Origin: Aplectana chamaeleonis
Lineage: Eukaryota > Nematoda > Chromadorea > Rhabditida > Cosmocercidae
DNA: 64,000 nucleotides
NCBI GenBank assembly: GCA_029168955.1
Contig: JAPDOI010000442.1
Coordinates: forward strand, 124,001 to 188,000
Reading direction: 5' to 3'
This document shows, one piece after another, positions 42,201-47,737 of this stretch. Position numbers and translations under genes: made by a program. Position 1 is the first letter of the stretch. Every line of letters starts with the position of its first letter. A model generated the notes under the pieces. It saw only the letters and a list, made by a program, of their open reading frames with translations, had not been told where the DNA came from and made no database searches.

Positions 42201-43853
42201 AAAGAAGAAGAAGAAGGGTTCAACGGGCCGTTGTCTCGGACTTCGACGAAACCGCGACATCGCTTCTTTATAACGCAATTACCAAATGTCATTGCGATCA
42301 TTACTACCGAGTTTTCAATTTTATGCTGAAATTTTCACGATACCCTCCACAAGTTCTAATTTTTTGCCAAGCAGAAAAGGCGTGTGTGACGGTATGGCGA
42401 TGCACCTCATAGCTCTGTTTTCTTTTGATTTTGCGGTATCAGGAGTTTTGATTTTGCGGTATCAGGAGGTACCCAGGACTCAGCCTTCGTCTGTTGACAC
42501 ACCACCTTAGCTGTTGAACTAATCTATTAAACTGAAAGTGGTGATAGCGACATAGGTTAGTCTATAGTGCGAACTATGTCCTGACGCTCCTTGACTGTAA
42601 AGTGGGTTGGACATGCGTCTGATGTGTGCTCTTCGCCACCTTCACAGAAATGGTATACCATTGCTTGTGTTTCAGACAAGTGCAGCGCGTCCTTTGAGGG
42701 TACACACCTGCCTCTACAAGTCTTCAGTCCATAAAGATTTGATCGTGCTTTTGCATTTTTCACCTTTTTTCCTGGGTGGTTCTCGGTCGGAATGTCGATT
42801 CCTCTCTCTCTCATTCGTCCGGAATCCTTTGCGACCTTGAGCATCACGATTTCGTCTTGTAAAGGTGGCTTTTCCTTTTGCTCAGCTTCCATCAGCACTC
42901 GTCAGAACTCCGCGGCAGCGTCCGAGATAGTGCGGTTTTATTTATCCGTGGCGTCTTCCACCATAATGTGTGCTTGCTACAAGGCGGGCTCACGTTGTCC
43001 TCGATACGACTTGGGTTTCCTGAGCGAACACTATCTGCATATTCGCTATCTGTTCTTCGAACAGGGAATTTCTGTGTCACGATTTTTGTGGCTCTTAAGG
43101 CAAAGATCATTACACGCTGTGGATATTCCAAATGGAGTAAGCCTTTCAAGGATAAATTTTCGACGTAGAATTTGAGTTTTCTTTATGCAGCTGCGAAACG
43201 TTTCTATGAACGAAGTTATATGTGTTTTAGCGCTGCTTTCGTAGACGCATCATAGCGTGTAGTGCATCAGTCATCGTCGCCTCTTGAGACACACCTGTCT
43301 CGAGAGGCGGCGTTATGTGATTTCTATACCAGGAATCACCCAATAGTCATCTGGTGTAGAATCATCATCTTTGGTGTAGAAATTACATCGGTGCATCTAA
43401 GGAGGCGATGAAGTCTCATGGATTACACGTTATGATGCGTCTACGTGGGAAGGGCTAAAAACGCATATAACTCCGTTCAGGGAAACGTTTCGCAGCTGCA
43501 ATGAAAAAAATCGAATTCTACGTCAAAAATTGAGAATGGCCACGGCGTATAATTATCCTTCCCATGCTAGAGGTAACTCCAGATCCGTTTTTATTAGAGA
43601 CTTTTGAGCTAGAATCTTCAAAGGCTTCTTTCCGTATTTGTTTTTCGAAGCTAAATTTGCTTTGGTTCTATTGTTTGTTTGAATTCAGTCTGTATTTATA
43701 TGTTTCAGTTTGCTTCGACGTCACGAACGTCATCTGTGCTGGTTGGCTCTGTCTCGACTGGAAAGCAGTCATGCTTTGGCACAGTTACTGTCTGAACTCC
43801 ACCAACAAGATTCCGTTCCTAGTCAACAGGCTGGTTCACAAGTTTGTTCCTAG
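12153..43853 (+). CDS. swsn-7: ARID2/BAF200 ortholog (swsn-7), 21 exons in window, 5' end missing
   Basis: This is a DNA-binding subunit of the PBAF form of the SWI/SNF chromatin remodeller, acting in the nucleus. Twenty-one exons joined at GT/AG sites give 2,637 nt, or 878 codons plus stop, with every phase matching. In order: an ARID2-specific helical-repeat region (exons 1-9), a Gln/His-rich linker (10-11), an RFX winged helix (12-13), a Ser/Thr and acidic linker (14-16), two C2H2 fingers (17-18) and the C-terminal ARID2 domain (19-21). The order matches animal ARID2. The long Gln/Ser-rich middle of vertebrate ARID2 (1,835 aa) is much shorter here. No ARID domain exon is visible upstream, so the first exons presumably precede base 1. 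Four introns are inflated by transposons (2.7, 11.6, 9.8, 2.4 kb). The HDAC gene follows on the same strand. Confidence 0.92.
12347..12467 (+). CDS. swsn-7: swsn-7 exon 2
   Basis: Encodes [16 protein letters not shown] and [18 protein letters not shown], close to the ARID2 helical-repeat region (VDFAINVCTLLS, KIITLLLANAGVFDD). Acceptor TTTAG, donor GTACGA, ends in phase 1. Confidence 0.93.
12529..12665 (+). CDS. swsn-7: swsn-7 exon 3
   Basis: Encodes an acidic start (EDEDISDL), then [12 protein letters not shown], matching the DRDFVKFW segment of ARID2. Acceptor AAATCAG, donor GTGAGT. The frame is the only open one. Confidence 0.9.
12801..12878 (+). CDS. swsn-7: swsn-7 exon 4
   Basis: Twenty-six codons ([18 protein letters not shown], then PMSWRINQ), phase 0 to 0, acceptor GTTTTAG, donor GTGAGT. 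It aligns with the ARID2 segment before the conserved NLSFE block; similarity is weaker than in its neighbours. Confidence 0.85.
12932..13008 (+). CDS. swsn-7: swsn-7 exon 5
   Basis: Encodes [20 protein letters not shown] and WPLF, matching the ARID2 block VILRNLSFE. Acceptor TTATAG, donor GTAAAT, ends in phase 2. Confidence 0.92.
13065..13146 (+). CDS. swsn-7: swsn-7 exon 6
   Basis: Encodes [20 protein letters not shown] followed by LSNLACD, equivalent to ARID2 FLLLSAHSH and LGLDTLGNIAAE. Acceptor AATTCAG, donor GTGAGT, phase 0 at the end. Confidence 0.92.
13514..13606 (+). CDS. swsn-7: swsn-7 exon 7
   Basis: Thirty-one codons, [20 protein letters not shown] then [11 protein letters not shown], aligning with the ARID2 segment that begins VDFKTTHLMFHTV. 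Acceptor TTCTAG, donor GTACGT. The 367-bp intron before it holds nothing recognised. Confidence 0.9.
13826..13985. mobile_element. TTAA-flanked MITE (CCCATTCACGACC family)
   Basis: Lies in the intron between exons 7 and 8. It starts TTAACCCATTCACGACC and ends with the inverse GAATTGGTTAA, with TTAA at both ends. The interior carries CCCACCGGTGGGACAC palindromes. The copy at 57540-57670 is inverted relative to it over more than 90 bp, and related ends lie at 56330 and 58994. TTAA target sites suggest piggyBac-type mobilisation. Confidence 0.65.
14333..14494 (+). CDS. swsn-7: swsn-7 exon 8
   Basis: Fifty-four codons with [19 protein letters not shown] and [14 protein letters not shown], equivalent to ARID2 RGMEILGNLCKAEDNG and VISTLEVLYMLTEMGD. 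Acceptor TTTTAG, donor GTGAGC, phase 0 to 0. Confidence 0.93.
14579..14731 (+). CDS. swsn-7: swsn-7 exon 9
   Basis: Encodes [20 protein letters not shown] and [19 protein letters not shown], then [11 protein letters not shown]. This is the diagnostic ARID2 block (EMGDVACTKI, LVSMD, FGPDALAAVKLIEHP). Acceptor TTCCTAG, donor GTCAGT. Confidence 0.95.
14804..14878 (+). CDS. swsn-7: swsn-7 exon 10, Gln-rich
   Basis: Twenty-five codons, nine of them Gln ([20 protein letters not shown]). Acceptor GGTTCAG, donor GTTTGT, in frame with both neighbours. A low-complexity linker, so identity rests on position and splicing. Confidence 0.82.
14937..15158 (+). CDS. swsn-7: swsn-7 exon 11, Gln/His/Pro-rich linker
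   Basis: Seventy-four codons, including [20 protein letters not shown] and ending [14 protein letters not shown]. Acceptor TTTCAG, donor GTTCGT. It corresponds to the Gln/Ala/Pro linker before the RFX domain in ARID2. Confidence 0.85.
15159..17838 (+). other. 2.7-kb intron of swsn-7
   Basis: Separates the linker from the RFX domain. It holds a CAGGGTCAAGC-type repeat at 16644-16965. The rest shows no exon or element I recognise; a short ORF on the minus strand at 17225-17569 has no recognisable domain. Confidence 0.8.
16644..16965. repeat. CAGGGTCAAGC-family repeat (probable hAT-like MITE)
   Basis: Starts CAGGGTCAAGCGGGATTGTG and resembles 60662-60935 throughout (a G-run, then GCAAAAATTTTGGCCCG, then a block ending ATTACACAGTGCCCC). 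Its right end is diverged and I found no clean duplication here; the copy at 59776-60154 defines the family. Confidence 0.55.
17839..17996 (+). CDS. swsn-7: swsn-7 exon 12, first half of RFX domain
   Basis: Encodes [32 protein letters not shown] and [13 protein letters not shown]. This is the first part of an RFX-type winged helix as found in ARID2 ([38 protein letters not shown]). Acceptor TTCCAG, donor GTGAGA at 17997, phase 2. The donor is followed by a stop in frame, so splicing is required. The rest of the domain is 11.6 kb away. Confidence 0.92.
18250..18775 (-). pseudogene. mariner transposase, C-terminal fragment with 3' TIR
   Basis: On the minus strand a frame (18656-18321) reads DQLKEKI, then [20 protein letters not shown] and [20 protein letters not shown]. 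That contains the last catalytic Asp region ([10 protein letters not shown]) of mariner. The expected middle catalytic block (HQDNA-type) is deleted just before. The + strand at 18258-18284 carries TTTTCAATAAGTTTTGTCG, matching in inverse the end at 25578-25605. It is the distal piece of the mariner whose N-terminus is at 24425-25013. Confidence 0.85.
18776..19780 (+). mobile_element. 5'-truncated non-LTR element (CR1/Rex-like)
   Basis: The fragment starts inside the RT core ([14 protein letters not shown], then [12 protein letters not shown]), breaks frame at 18906-18908, and continues as an ORF to 19599 with [30 protein letters not shown] and [19 protein letters not shown] 3' UTR follows with a hairpin (CAGCCGCGAAGCGGCTG at 19691) and AATAAAACC near 19762. 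It sits within the mariner, between its two halves. Truncation at the 5' end is normal for LINE insertions. Confidence 0.75.
19988..23690. repeat. ~42-bp satellite array with CRE-type palindromes
   Basis: About 88 head-to-tail copies of a 41-42 bp unit. Each unit has three parts in order: CATCTGATGACGTCATCAGG, GTGTCATGTAAAG and TACATAGGG. The core TGATGACGTCATCA is a perfect 14-bp palindrome containing TGACGTCA, the CREB/ATF consensus. Most units are 90-100% alike; the last three (23560-23690) are diverged (GACGTCGTGCCAAGG). A 42-bp unit without stops gives long spurious reading frames on both strands. The array lies wholly within the swsn-7 RFX intron. Confidence 0.97.
23829..24423. mobile_element. 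non-autonomous element with ~170-bp inverted repeats
   Basis: The left arm 23829-24000 and right arm 24250-24423 are inverted copies: both ends read CTATCAAAAAGGGGTCTCCC outward in, and GGCCGATGCTTCTTAACAGC and its complement lie at the inner ends. The spacer of ~250 bp has no coding potential I recognise. It sits directly next to the mariner N-terminal fragment. Confidence 0.8.
24425..25605 (-). pseudogene. mariner transposase, N-terminal part with 5' TIR
   Basis: The ORF 25023-24613 contains [39 protein letters not shown] and [19 protein letters not shown], the paired helix-turn-helix region of mariner. After a stop it continues as a frame with [20 protein letters not shown], the first catalytic Asp block (DETW). 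The frame ends at about 24440. The 5' inverted end (TCGAACGACAAAAATTATTG, 25578-25597) pairs with 18258-18284. A TTAA-flanked element (25014-25504) is inserted in its 5' UTR. Confidence 0.85.
25014..25504. mobile_element. TTAA-flanked MITE inside mariner 5' UTR
   Basis: Left end TTAACGGCACTGTTCACGAT, right end ATCGTGAACAATGCCTTTAA: inverted ends with TTAA at both outer borders. This explains why the mariner 5' UTR is ~0.5 kb too long. The ends match the TTAAAGGCAGTGTTC termini at 5107, 41499 and 53440. No coding capacity. Confidence 0.75.
25640..26660 (-). pseudogene. C-terminal reverse-transcriptase fragment of a CR1/Rex-like element
   Basis: Read right to left it contains [40 protein letters not shown], then [13 protein letters not shown] and [17 protein letters not shown]. 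After an interruption it continues [20 protein letters not shown]. This is the thumb and tail region of CR1-type RTs. A palindromic insertion at 25975-26165 splits the DLLMIFK/LFKMLNG block. No catalytic core is present. Confidence 0.75.
25975..26165. mobile_element. small palindromic insertion in the RT fragment
   Basis: Near-perfect inverted repeat: GAGCGAGGTTCCTGATTGGA at 26041 pairs with TCCAATCAGGAACCTCGCTC at 26097, and weaker pairing continues out to TTTTAAAAAGGGT / ACCCTTTTAAAAA. The flanking TTTTTAAAA on both sides may be the duplicated target. Confidence 0.7.
26661..28410. other. intronic sequence without recognised genes
   Basis: Contains a short hairpin-rich patch at 26690-26780 (ACCAACCCA repeats and their complement), AT-rich sequence to 28100 and another patch of inverted short motifs at 28130-28270 (CGGTCA, AACCCA). 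No exon, RNA gene or clear element ends were identified. Confidence 0.6.
28419..28770. mobile_element. hAT-like MITE with 8-bp target duplication
   Basis: Ends CAGGGTTGAGCAGG and (inverted) TAGGGTTGAGCAGG, flanked by the exact direct repeat CTTCTGAT (28411-28418 and 28771-28778). An 8-bp duplication with CAGGG-type ends is characteristic of hAT elements. The interior is low-complexity (A- and G-runs) and non-coding. Confidence 0.82.
28992..29375. mobile_element. complete palindromic MITE
   Basis: Left end ACGTGGTTGAGGTAAC; right end GTTATCTCAACCACGT. The two halves pair along most of their length (CCAAAACAGGGG/CCCCTGTTTTGG, TTTTGAAGCGTTAAAAACGA and its inverse). A truncated copy lies at 8505-8816. 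It ends about 200 bp before swsn-7 exon 13. Confidence 0.82.
29572..29657 (+). CDS. swsn-7: swsn-7 exon 13, second half of RFX domain
   Basis: Completes the split Lys and encodes [20 protein letters not shown] then GIRLVKPH. This aligns with the wing of the ARID2 RFX domain (RTVFPNHTVKR, HIHVVGVKRRA). Acceptor GATTTCAG, donor GTAAGT, ends in phase 1. Only the 11.6-kb splice makes both halves meaningful. Confidence 0.93.
29729..29933 (+). CDS. swsn-7: swsn-7 exon 14, Ser/Thr/Asn-rich
   Basis: Encodes [20 protein letters not shown] through [19 protein letters not shown]. Two acceptors six bases apart (ACTAG at 29728 and GGTTAG at 29734) both keep frame, giving a two-residue choice. Donor GTGAGT, phase 2. 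Confidence 0.85.
29988..30039 (+). CDS. swsn-7: swsn-7 exon 15
   Basis: A short exon encoding [17 protein letters not shown], acceptor CATTTTAG, donor GTGGGG (non-ideal). In frame with both neighbours; no domain, so it rests on phase and splice sites. Confidence 0.72.
30084..30287 (+). CDS. swsn-7: swsn-7 exon 16, acidic linker
   Basis: Sixty-eight codons, with [20 protein letters not shown] near the middle, acceptor GCTATCAG, donor GTAAGG, phase 0 to 0. Low-complexity charged sequence before the zinc fingers. Confidence 0.82.
30388..30545 (+). CDS. swsn-7: swsn-7 exon 17, C2H2 finger 1 and start of finger 2
   Basis: Encodes [20 protein letters not shown] then VARMH (C-x4-C ... H-x4-H), followed by [13 protein letters not shown], the Cys pair of a second finger. 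ARID2 has the same paired C-x4-C fingers near its C-terminus. Acceptor TTTTCAG, donor GTCAGT, phase 2. Confidence 0.94.
30546..31109 (+). other. intron within zinc finger 2, with repeat
   Basis: Sequence 30740-31075 is a copy of the repeat seen at 31810-32700 (shared GGAGCGTGACATGGT, CTGTGGAGCTC and CCGAACCCTG or CCGAATCCTG), which in the other copy is split by a TTAA element. No exon is visible within it. Confidence 0.65.
31110..31184 (+). CDS. swsn-7: swsn-7 exon 18, end of zinc finger 2
   Basis: Encodes [20 protein letters not shown] then LQRR, providing the His pair of finger 2, and matches ARID2 FITHLQDKHCSKDALL. Acceptor GTTTAG, donor GTGAGC, phase 2. Confidence 0.94.
31810..32676. repeat. 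dispersed repeat split by a TTAA element
   Basis: The outer parts 31810-31938 and 32417-32660 match the single block 30740-31075 (AGCACGAGGTGTG, GGAGCGTGACATGGT, GAGCCCAGACC, CCTGTGGAGCTC). The 478 bp between is the inserted element. Confidence 0.6.
31939..32416. mobile_element. TTAA-flanked MITE (AGGCACAGTCC ends)
   Basis: Left end TTAAAGGCACAGTCC, right end GGACTGTGGCTTTAA; TTAA at both borders. It interrupts the repeat copy at 31810-32676, so the empty site is known from 30740-31075. The same end (CGGACTGTGCCTTTAA) occurs at 61293-61309. Confidence 0.78.
32685..34284. mobile_element. 1.6-kb TATA-ended element with TCGA-rich subterminal tandem repeats
   Basis: Ends TATACTTCGGCGACTCGA and inverted TATACTTATGTCGAGTCGA, flanked by the direct repeat CCCAGGGG (32677-32684 and 34285-34292). 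Near each end is an array of a ~41-bp unit (CGAATAATCGAGTTTTCGAC, then TAAGTCGATTTTTGAAAATT): about eight copies at 32705-33055 and five at 34020-34235. The middle (33060-34010) has only short ORFs without recognisable domains. An 8-bp duplication suggests hAT-like transposition. Confidence 0.75.
34747..35056. mobile_element. 310-bp TATA-ended MITE with TTCG repeats
   Basis: Ends TATAGTTGTA and inverted TATAGTTGTA, flanked by the exact 8-bp direct repeat CTTGAAAT (34739-34746 and 35057-35064). The interior is almost entirely TTCG/CGAA/AAAATTT repeats. End sequence, duplication length and composition resemble the element at 32685-34284. Confidence 0.85.
35241..36146 (-). pseudogene. RTE copy 2 RT C-half
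   Basis: A 301-aa frame with [20 protein letters not shown] (mutated YADD), [50 protein letters not shown] and [20 protein letters not shown]. It overlaps the upstream frame in a different reading phase. Confidence 0.88.
36040..37872 (-). pseudogene. RTE copy 2 endonuclease C-half and RT fingers/palm
   Basis: A 610-aa open frame with [34 protein letters not shown], then [71 protein letters not shown] and [20 protein letters not shown]. The normal AFDSPHRD block reads VFYSPHRD. After VDDI a deletion causes a frameshift. The N-terminal endonuclease blocks ([23 protein letters not shown]) lie in other frames at 38188-37790. Confidence 0.88.
38412..39889. other. intronic sequence, one unassigned ORF
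   Basis: AT-rich sequence to 38960. From 39113 to 39376 the + strand is open, with a Ser/Arg-rich tail ([20 protein letters not shown]). It has plausible acceptors (39112, 39172), but its phase does not fit swsn-7 and no domain is recognised. It could be a repeat fragment. Confidence 0.4.
39890..40180 (-). pseudogene. short RT C-terminal remnant
   Basis: A 96-aa minus frame with [20 protein letters not shown] and [17 protein letters not shown], the pattern (LEKVQ-FTRK, then R-LGL) of CR1/Rex-like RT tails also seen at 26300. No catalytic region. Confidence 0.6.
40385..40525. repeat. ~31-bp GC-rich minisatellite
   Basis: About four copies of a unit containing GGGGGCCGCAGCCTTGGTCG then CGTAGGCGGAT, with point differences (CCACAGTC, CCCAGCC). 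Located in the large intron, 500 bp before exon 19. Confidence 0.8.
41022..41163 (+). CDS. swsn-7: swsn-7 exon 19, start of C-terminal domain
   Basis: Encodes [20 protein letters not shown], then [20 protein letters not shown] and FLPRDIT, aligning with ARID2 [20 protein letters not shown] and RDFTD. Acceptor TTCTTCAG, donor GTTTGT. The single leading G completes the codon left by exon 18 across a 9.8-kb intron. Confidence 0.92.
41228..41319 (+). CDS. swsn-7: swsn-7 exon 20
   Basis: Encodes [20 protein letters not shown] then [10 protein letters not shown], matching the strongly conserved ARID2 block [20 protein letters not shown] and NIGKYSECGR. Acceptor GTTTCCAG, donor GTGAGT, phase 2. Confidence 0.96.
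41622..42214 (+). mobile_element. 5'-truncated non-LTR element, A/B family
   Basis: Encodes [40 protein letters not shown] and [17 protein letters not shown], ending [15 protein letters not shown] and an (AAG)n tail. Flanked by the perfect 9-bp duplication AGGGTTCAA (41613-41621 and 42215-42223). Only the last ~180 codons were inserted. The ORF (41648-42178) is intact, so this copy is fairly young. Confidence 0.9.
42557..43149 (-). pseudogene. possible gag-like zinc-knuckle remnant
   Basis: Two overlapping minus frames (43149-42892 and 42898-42557). The second contains [20 protein letters not shown] followed by [12 protein letters not shown], a Cys/His arrangement and TxxERxxI tail that resembles the knuckle of BEL/Pao-type gag proteins. 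No protease or RT is nearby. Assignment is tentative. Confidence 0.35.
43157..43529. mobile_element. palindromic MITE
   Basis: Left end TTTCGACGTAGAATTTGAG, right end GAATTCTACGTCAAAAA. Inner blocks GCAGCTGCGAAACGTTTC and GAAACGTTTCGCAGCTGC are exact inverses, as are GACGCATCATAGCGTG and (with changes) CACGTTATGATGCGTC. About 373 bp, non-coding. Confidence 0.85.
43709..43853 (+). CDS. swsn-7: swsn-7 exon 21 with stop
   Basis: Encodes [20 protein letters not shown] then [10 protein letters not shown] and a short tail before TAG at 43851-43853. It matches the end of ARID2 ([30 protein letters not shown]). Acceptor GTTTCAG. The C-terminus is conserved, so this is the true end of the protein. 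Confidence 0.95.
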
Positions 43854-44627
43854 GCATGTCACATGTAGTAGCATCTAAATCCCACTTTTTCATTTCACAA
43901 TTACATTCACAACTTTCACTCTAATCTTCTGAGCTTTTTGAAATAGCTTTCAATCCGATCTACAATCCGAGTTCATATTTTGAGATGGAAACATTTCTAG
44001 GTAACCTTTATATCGTTTTGTCGTGTTCTGTGGTGTCCTCTAAGTATTTTTTGATACGTCCATCATGTAATATCATTTTTTCGCGGTGGTTTGTGAAGAT
44101 GTTGCGAATTCGGTGAGCCGCAGTTGCAGCCGTCTTACCATGGTTACTCACTTGCTGTTTAACGGTTGTTTGCTACTTATTCTCCTGTATCATTGTTTTA
44201 ACGTAGTAATTATCGCATCAGATGAAGCAAAATTTATGGCACGCGAGCTTCTACGGGTTGATTTTCAGCTGCTCTATAGTCCGTTTGATCCATTCAATCC
44301 CCCCAAGGGTCAGTGGTTTTCTCACTGCTTCCATTCATTTCAAACTCCTTGTTGATCTTTCTATAAATCATCTCATGCTAGCCAAACCACTTTGCTGTGT
44401 GATTATGGTCTTGCTTTCTATGACTTAATTCTTTTGTGACCTTTTTAAATCTTTTTGTTGTTGCCAAACACCACTGGTAGCACCTTGTGTTCGTTTATAC
44501 TTTGTCGCCAAGCGATATAGCTGTAGGCGGTCTGGACTGAAGGGCTTCTTTCGTGTTGTTCTCCTTAACTAGTTCGGATCGCTTGCACCTTTCAGGGATA
44601 CTTCTTCAGGTGTAGGTGGTCATTCTC

Positions 44628-44633
44628 AATAAA
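44628..44633 (+). terminator. possible swsn-7 polyadenylation signal
   Basis: AATAAA about 775 nt after the stop codon, on the coding strand. It is the first canonical signal I noticed; a long 3' UTR is plausible but unproven. An ORF around 44086-44355 in this stretch shows no recognisable domain. Confidence 0.3.
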
Positions 44634-44924
44634 ATGTTCTGGTCAAGATCTACTTCTAGACGTAGAATTCGAGTATGTCCTCCGAGGCTGTTTACAATTA
44701 CTTTGCACGAAGTCATGGGCGTTTTTCCCCGATTTACCGTTGATGCTTGTGCGTACACCTTATACCAGTAATGTGATTCTAGGATTGTTTAAGGAAAACG
44801 GTTCATCTCCCTATGGGGCTAATTGTGGGTACTTATCTCAAATCAGAAGTTCATGTGTCGACTTTGAAAAGCTTCCAACACATTTAGTTTAGAATTCTCA
44901 ATGGGGAAAAATTTTGATAGCGAA

Positions 44925-45420
44925 AGGCCCTAGTTATACACCAGCGGAATGAAAACGTCTCGCGATGACATTGCCGCCGCATGCTGCGTGAATTAGGGAC
45001 TCGTCTGCAATGTCGCGTCTTTGGCGTCTTTGACGCAACACTGCAGACAAAAATTTTCCAGGCGTTTTTAATGGTATTTTATCGGTTTTTTCGCTTCTGA
45101 CGCTTTTTACTTTCCGAATATCACTAATAATCAATTCCTCTCGTCATCACAGTGCTCGTTACGTCGTTTTGGTGATGCTTTACCAATTTTAAATCTGAAA
45201 AATAATCAGCTGGTGGAAATTGGCAAATTTCCAACAGGGCAGGTCCCGCAAGGATACAGTATACGGTGCCGCTGCGTGTATAACTGCTCTGTGCGGCCTT
45301 CCGGCGCGTTTTTCTGCGACTACTGTTCCTTTTGGCATGCCTGAGCACAGTTTGGGCGCATATAAGTGATAGTTGTCTTGCTATTTCCGCAACGTCCCGC
45401 GGGTGTATAACTAGAGCCAA
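44925..45420. mobile_element. TIR element, ~500 bp
   Basis: Left end GGCCCTAGTTATACACCAGC, right end CGGGTGTATAACTAGAGCC: inverted ends of ~20 bp with two mismatches. The interior has minus-strand ORFs without recognisable domain. Confidence 0.6.
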
Positions 45421-46349
45421 ACGCGATTTTTCACGATTTCCGGTGTGCTAGAGTAGATATGGCTTGAAATGTGTCTGTGGGGCTTATTTGTAGAGCTCGA
45501 CATGAGTCTGTAGATTACGGCGAATTACTGTGGGTATACGCTAGTTAGGCAAATGTCTCAAACTTTTTGCTCAAACCCCTCTGTAAGGTTATTCGGGTAG
45601 CGAGCATGAAATTGCTGTTCATTTGCAAATTTTCGAGATGTTAAGGTTGGCTACGGCAGCCAAATGACATTATACTCAACGTAACCGACAGTAAACCTCA
45701 GAAAATCGGCAAACGAACTTAAGGTTCGTCGCTTTGAACCAATTCCGCAAGAAATTGCAATCCTGTAAATTGTCGAGTTTTATCCTTACCGAGCCGTGAC
45801 GCTTCGAGAACGTTTATAACTTCTTTCAGAGTAATTCTAGGCAGCTTGAGAGGGCCTTTTTGGTTTTTGCGTCCCTAAATAGTTCCAGAAATGTATATTT
45901 CATTTTGAATGACCACTTTCACTAGACGGAGGTTCCTTGTTAGTATCTCACCGGCGACGAGCTACGAGTTTACAACAGGTGCATGACATGGGTGATCAGT
46001 GATGAATATCCTCGATGTATCAGGTTCAGTCGGCTTTTCTCAAACATTTTGTCTTGGAAAGGTGCTGTGGCGGTAACTCGGCGGGAACTTCTGAAGAGAA
46101 CTGAAGCGCAAATTGGATAGGCCATGATAACCGCCTTCTTCATTGTTACTTTCTGAGATTTATTCAACACAGCTGATTCAGAGGTTTTCGAGAAGGAAGA
46201 TGTCAGGTGTTGCTGAACTTAGCCTTTTATAACTTCCTTGCAAGTTTCTAAATCTTTGCGGATTAGAAGAAATGGCGATGTCTTGATCTATTTGATCTTG
46301 CTCTTTCTTTTCTATTTCCTTAGAGGGAAGTGTTTAGAGTGTTAATCGT
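45421..46349. other. intergenic sequence, nothing recognised
   Basis: AT-rich sequence with scattered similarity (TTGCTCAAA, GGGCTTATTTG-type phrases) to 46700-47000 and 62350-62560, suggesting old repeats. No gene identified. Confidence 0.5.
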
Positions 46350-47143
46350 TTCTGCGAAAACGACTAATATCGTTAGTATCTCTTGTGGCTCAGTAGTGTA
46401 GCTGCGCAGTATCCCGCCCCGAGCTGCAGGTTCCAAGAAGTTACAAACTTAAAAAAGTAGTTTTTTATGTGATTTTTATACCTTTAAAAAGCGCGCTATT
46501 CTTCTGAAATTTCGGTCACGGACCTCATAAATGTGTTCAGCTCCAAAAACTACCTCCTGAGCAAAGTTTGGGTGAAGGCACATTTTTCAAACTTTGTCTA
46601 GACTGGTAGCGTTTTGGACTTTGCGGATTTTCAGTTGAGGGTTTATTTATACCCATTTGAGGTCTCTCGAAGTGTTTTATAAAAATGTTCCAGATTTGAA
46701 TCTAAGCCCTTCCAGGTTGGTTATTTGGGGCGCTGATCACGAATCTGGGGCTTACTTGCCGATTTTTCGTAGTTCTCGACTTGATTCGTTCAAAGCTTCC
46801 CATTGGGCGAAAATTTGATGGCAAATCGCGACTTTTGACAATTTCCGGAACGCTACGTAGAATAGCTCAAAATTTTTCTCTATGGGTTACTAGGAGTGCT
46901 AAACACGAATTTGGTCACAGTCTCAGATTTTGCTCAAAATTTATAGATGAGGGTTATGCGGTGTGGAGAACTCGAATTTAACGTCCGTTTGTCGATTTTC
47001 GAAATACTTAGGTTGGTTGGTACATGCTACCTACCGTAACCTACAGCTTGTGACTTCTTGGAACCTGCAGCTCGGGGCGGGATACTGCGCATTTTTACAA
47101 TTGAGTCGCAAGAGGTACTAACGATACTAATCGTTTTCACAGA
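46350..47143. mobile_element. TIR element with ~100-bp arms
   Basis: The left arm (46350-46447) and right arm (47045-47143) are inverted: GCGCAGTATCCCGCCCCGAG and CTCGGGGCGGGATACTGCGC, CTGCAGGTTCCAAGAAGT and its inverse, AACGACTAATATCGTTAGTA and its near-inverse. No transposase in the 600-bp centre. Confidence 0.8.
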
Positions 47144-47627
47144 TGCATTTACCACTGCAAAAACTTCCCTTGTTAGATATCTCTGTAGAGCACGATCCAT
47201 TTCAAGTTCAATGTTGAGGAAGGCTATGAGTCTGTGGTGGAGTCAACCGTGTTCATAGGTCCGATGTTTATCGTCGTCAATGTTTATGAGGCTGGTGTTT
47301 TCCTCCGATTTTCTCCCATTTTCCTCCATGATTTTGTGGATGCATACATTTGTTATTTAGTTTTTTGATCAAAAACACATTTGAGCCATACCTGTATTGT
47401 GAAATTCGCAAACTAATTGTTACTAATTAATCTGTAGCATTATTAATATTAATTAATCTGTAGCATTACTAGGAATAATGACAGTCCCCTTCCTCCTTTT
47501 AAGATTGTTCAGCTGGTTACTTGCGTTGTTACAATAAACATTATCGTGCACTCGTATGTTTGTCCATGACTTTGATATTGTGAACCACCACTAAGCAAGT
47601 ATTTGATTGATCATTTGTTTGATAGAT

Positions 47628-47676
47628 TTTAGCAGTCAAAGGTTGTAGTTATATTAGGAATAGGTATTTGCGGCAC
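47628..47676 (+). promoter_or_regulatory. possible trans-splice acceptor and 5' UTR of hda-2
   Basis: TTTTAG at 47627-47632 lies 44 nt before the HDAC start codon, with no in-frame upstream ATG between. In nematodes such a site is commonly used for spliced-leader addition. This is inference from position only. Confidence 0.35.
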
Positions 47677-47737
47677 ATGTCAAGTGGAAAGAAGGCGGTC
47701 TACTACTACCACCCAGAAGTGGGGAATTTCCACTATG
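47677..47737 (+). CDS. hda-2: hda-2 exon 1 (coding)
   Basis: ATG start, SSGKKAVYYYHPEVGNFHY, ends one base into the Gly codon before GTGAGA. Phase 1. Confidence 0.88.

Larger units (their letters stand above)
41320..43708 (+). other. 2.4-kb last intron of swsn-7
   Basis: Contains a TTAA-type terminus at 41499, a 5'-truncated copy of the 2A-type non-LTR element, a possible gag-like remnant and a palindromic MITE. Exon 20 leaves CA and exon 21 supplies T, giving His in the conserved GR-x-LL-RHE motif. Confidence 0.85.

Noticed and set aside
44086..44355. Small gene between swsn-7 and the HDAC
   Set aside because: The ORF has no domain, no convincing splice structure, and lies where a swsn-7 3' UTR would be.
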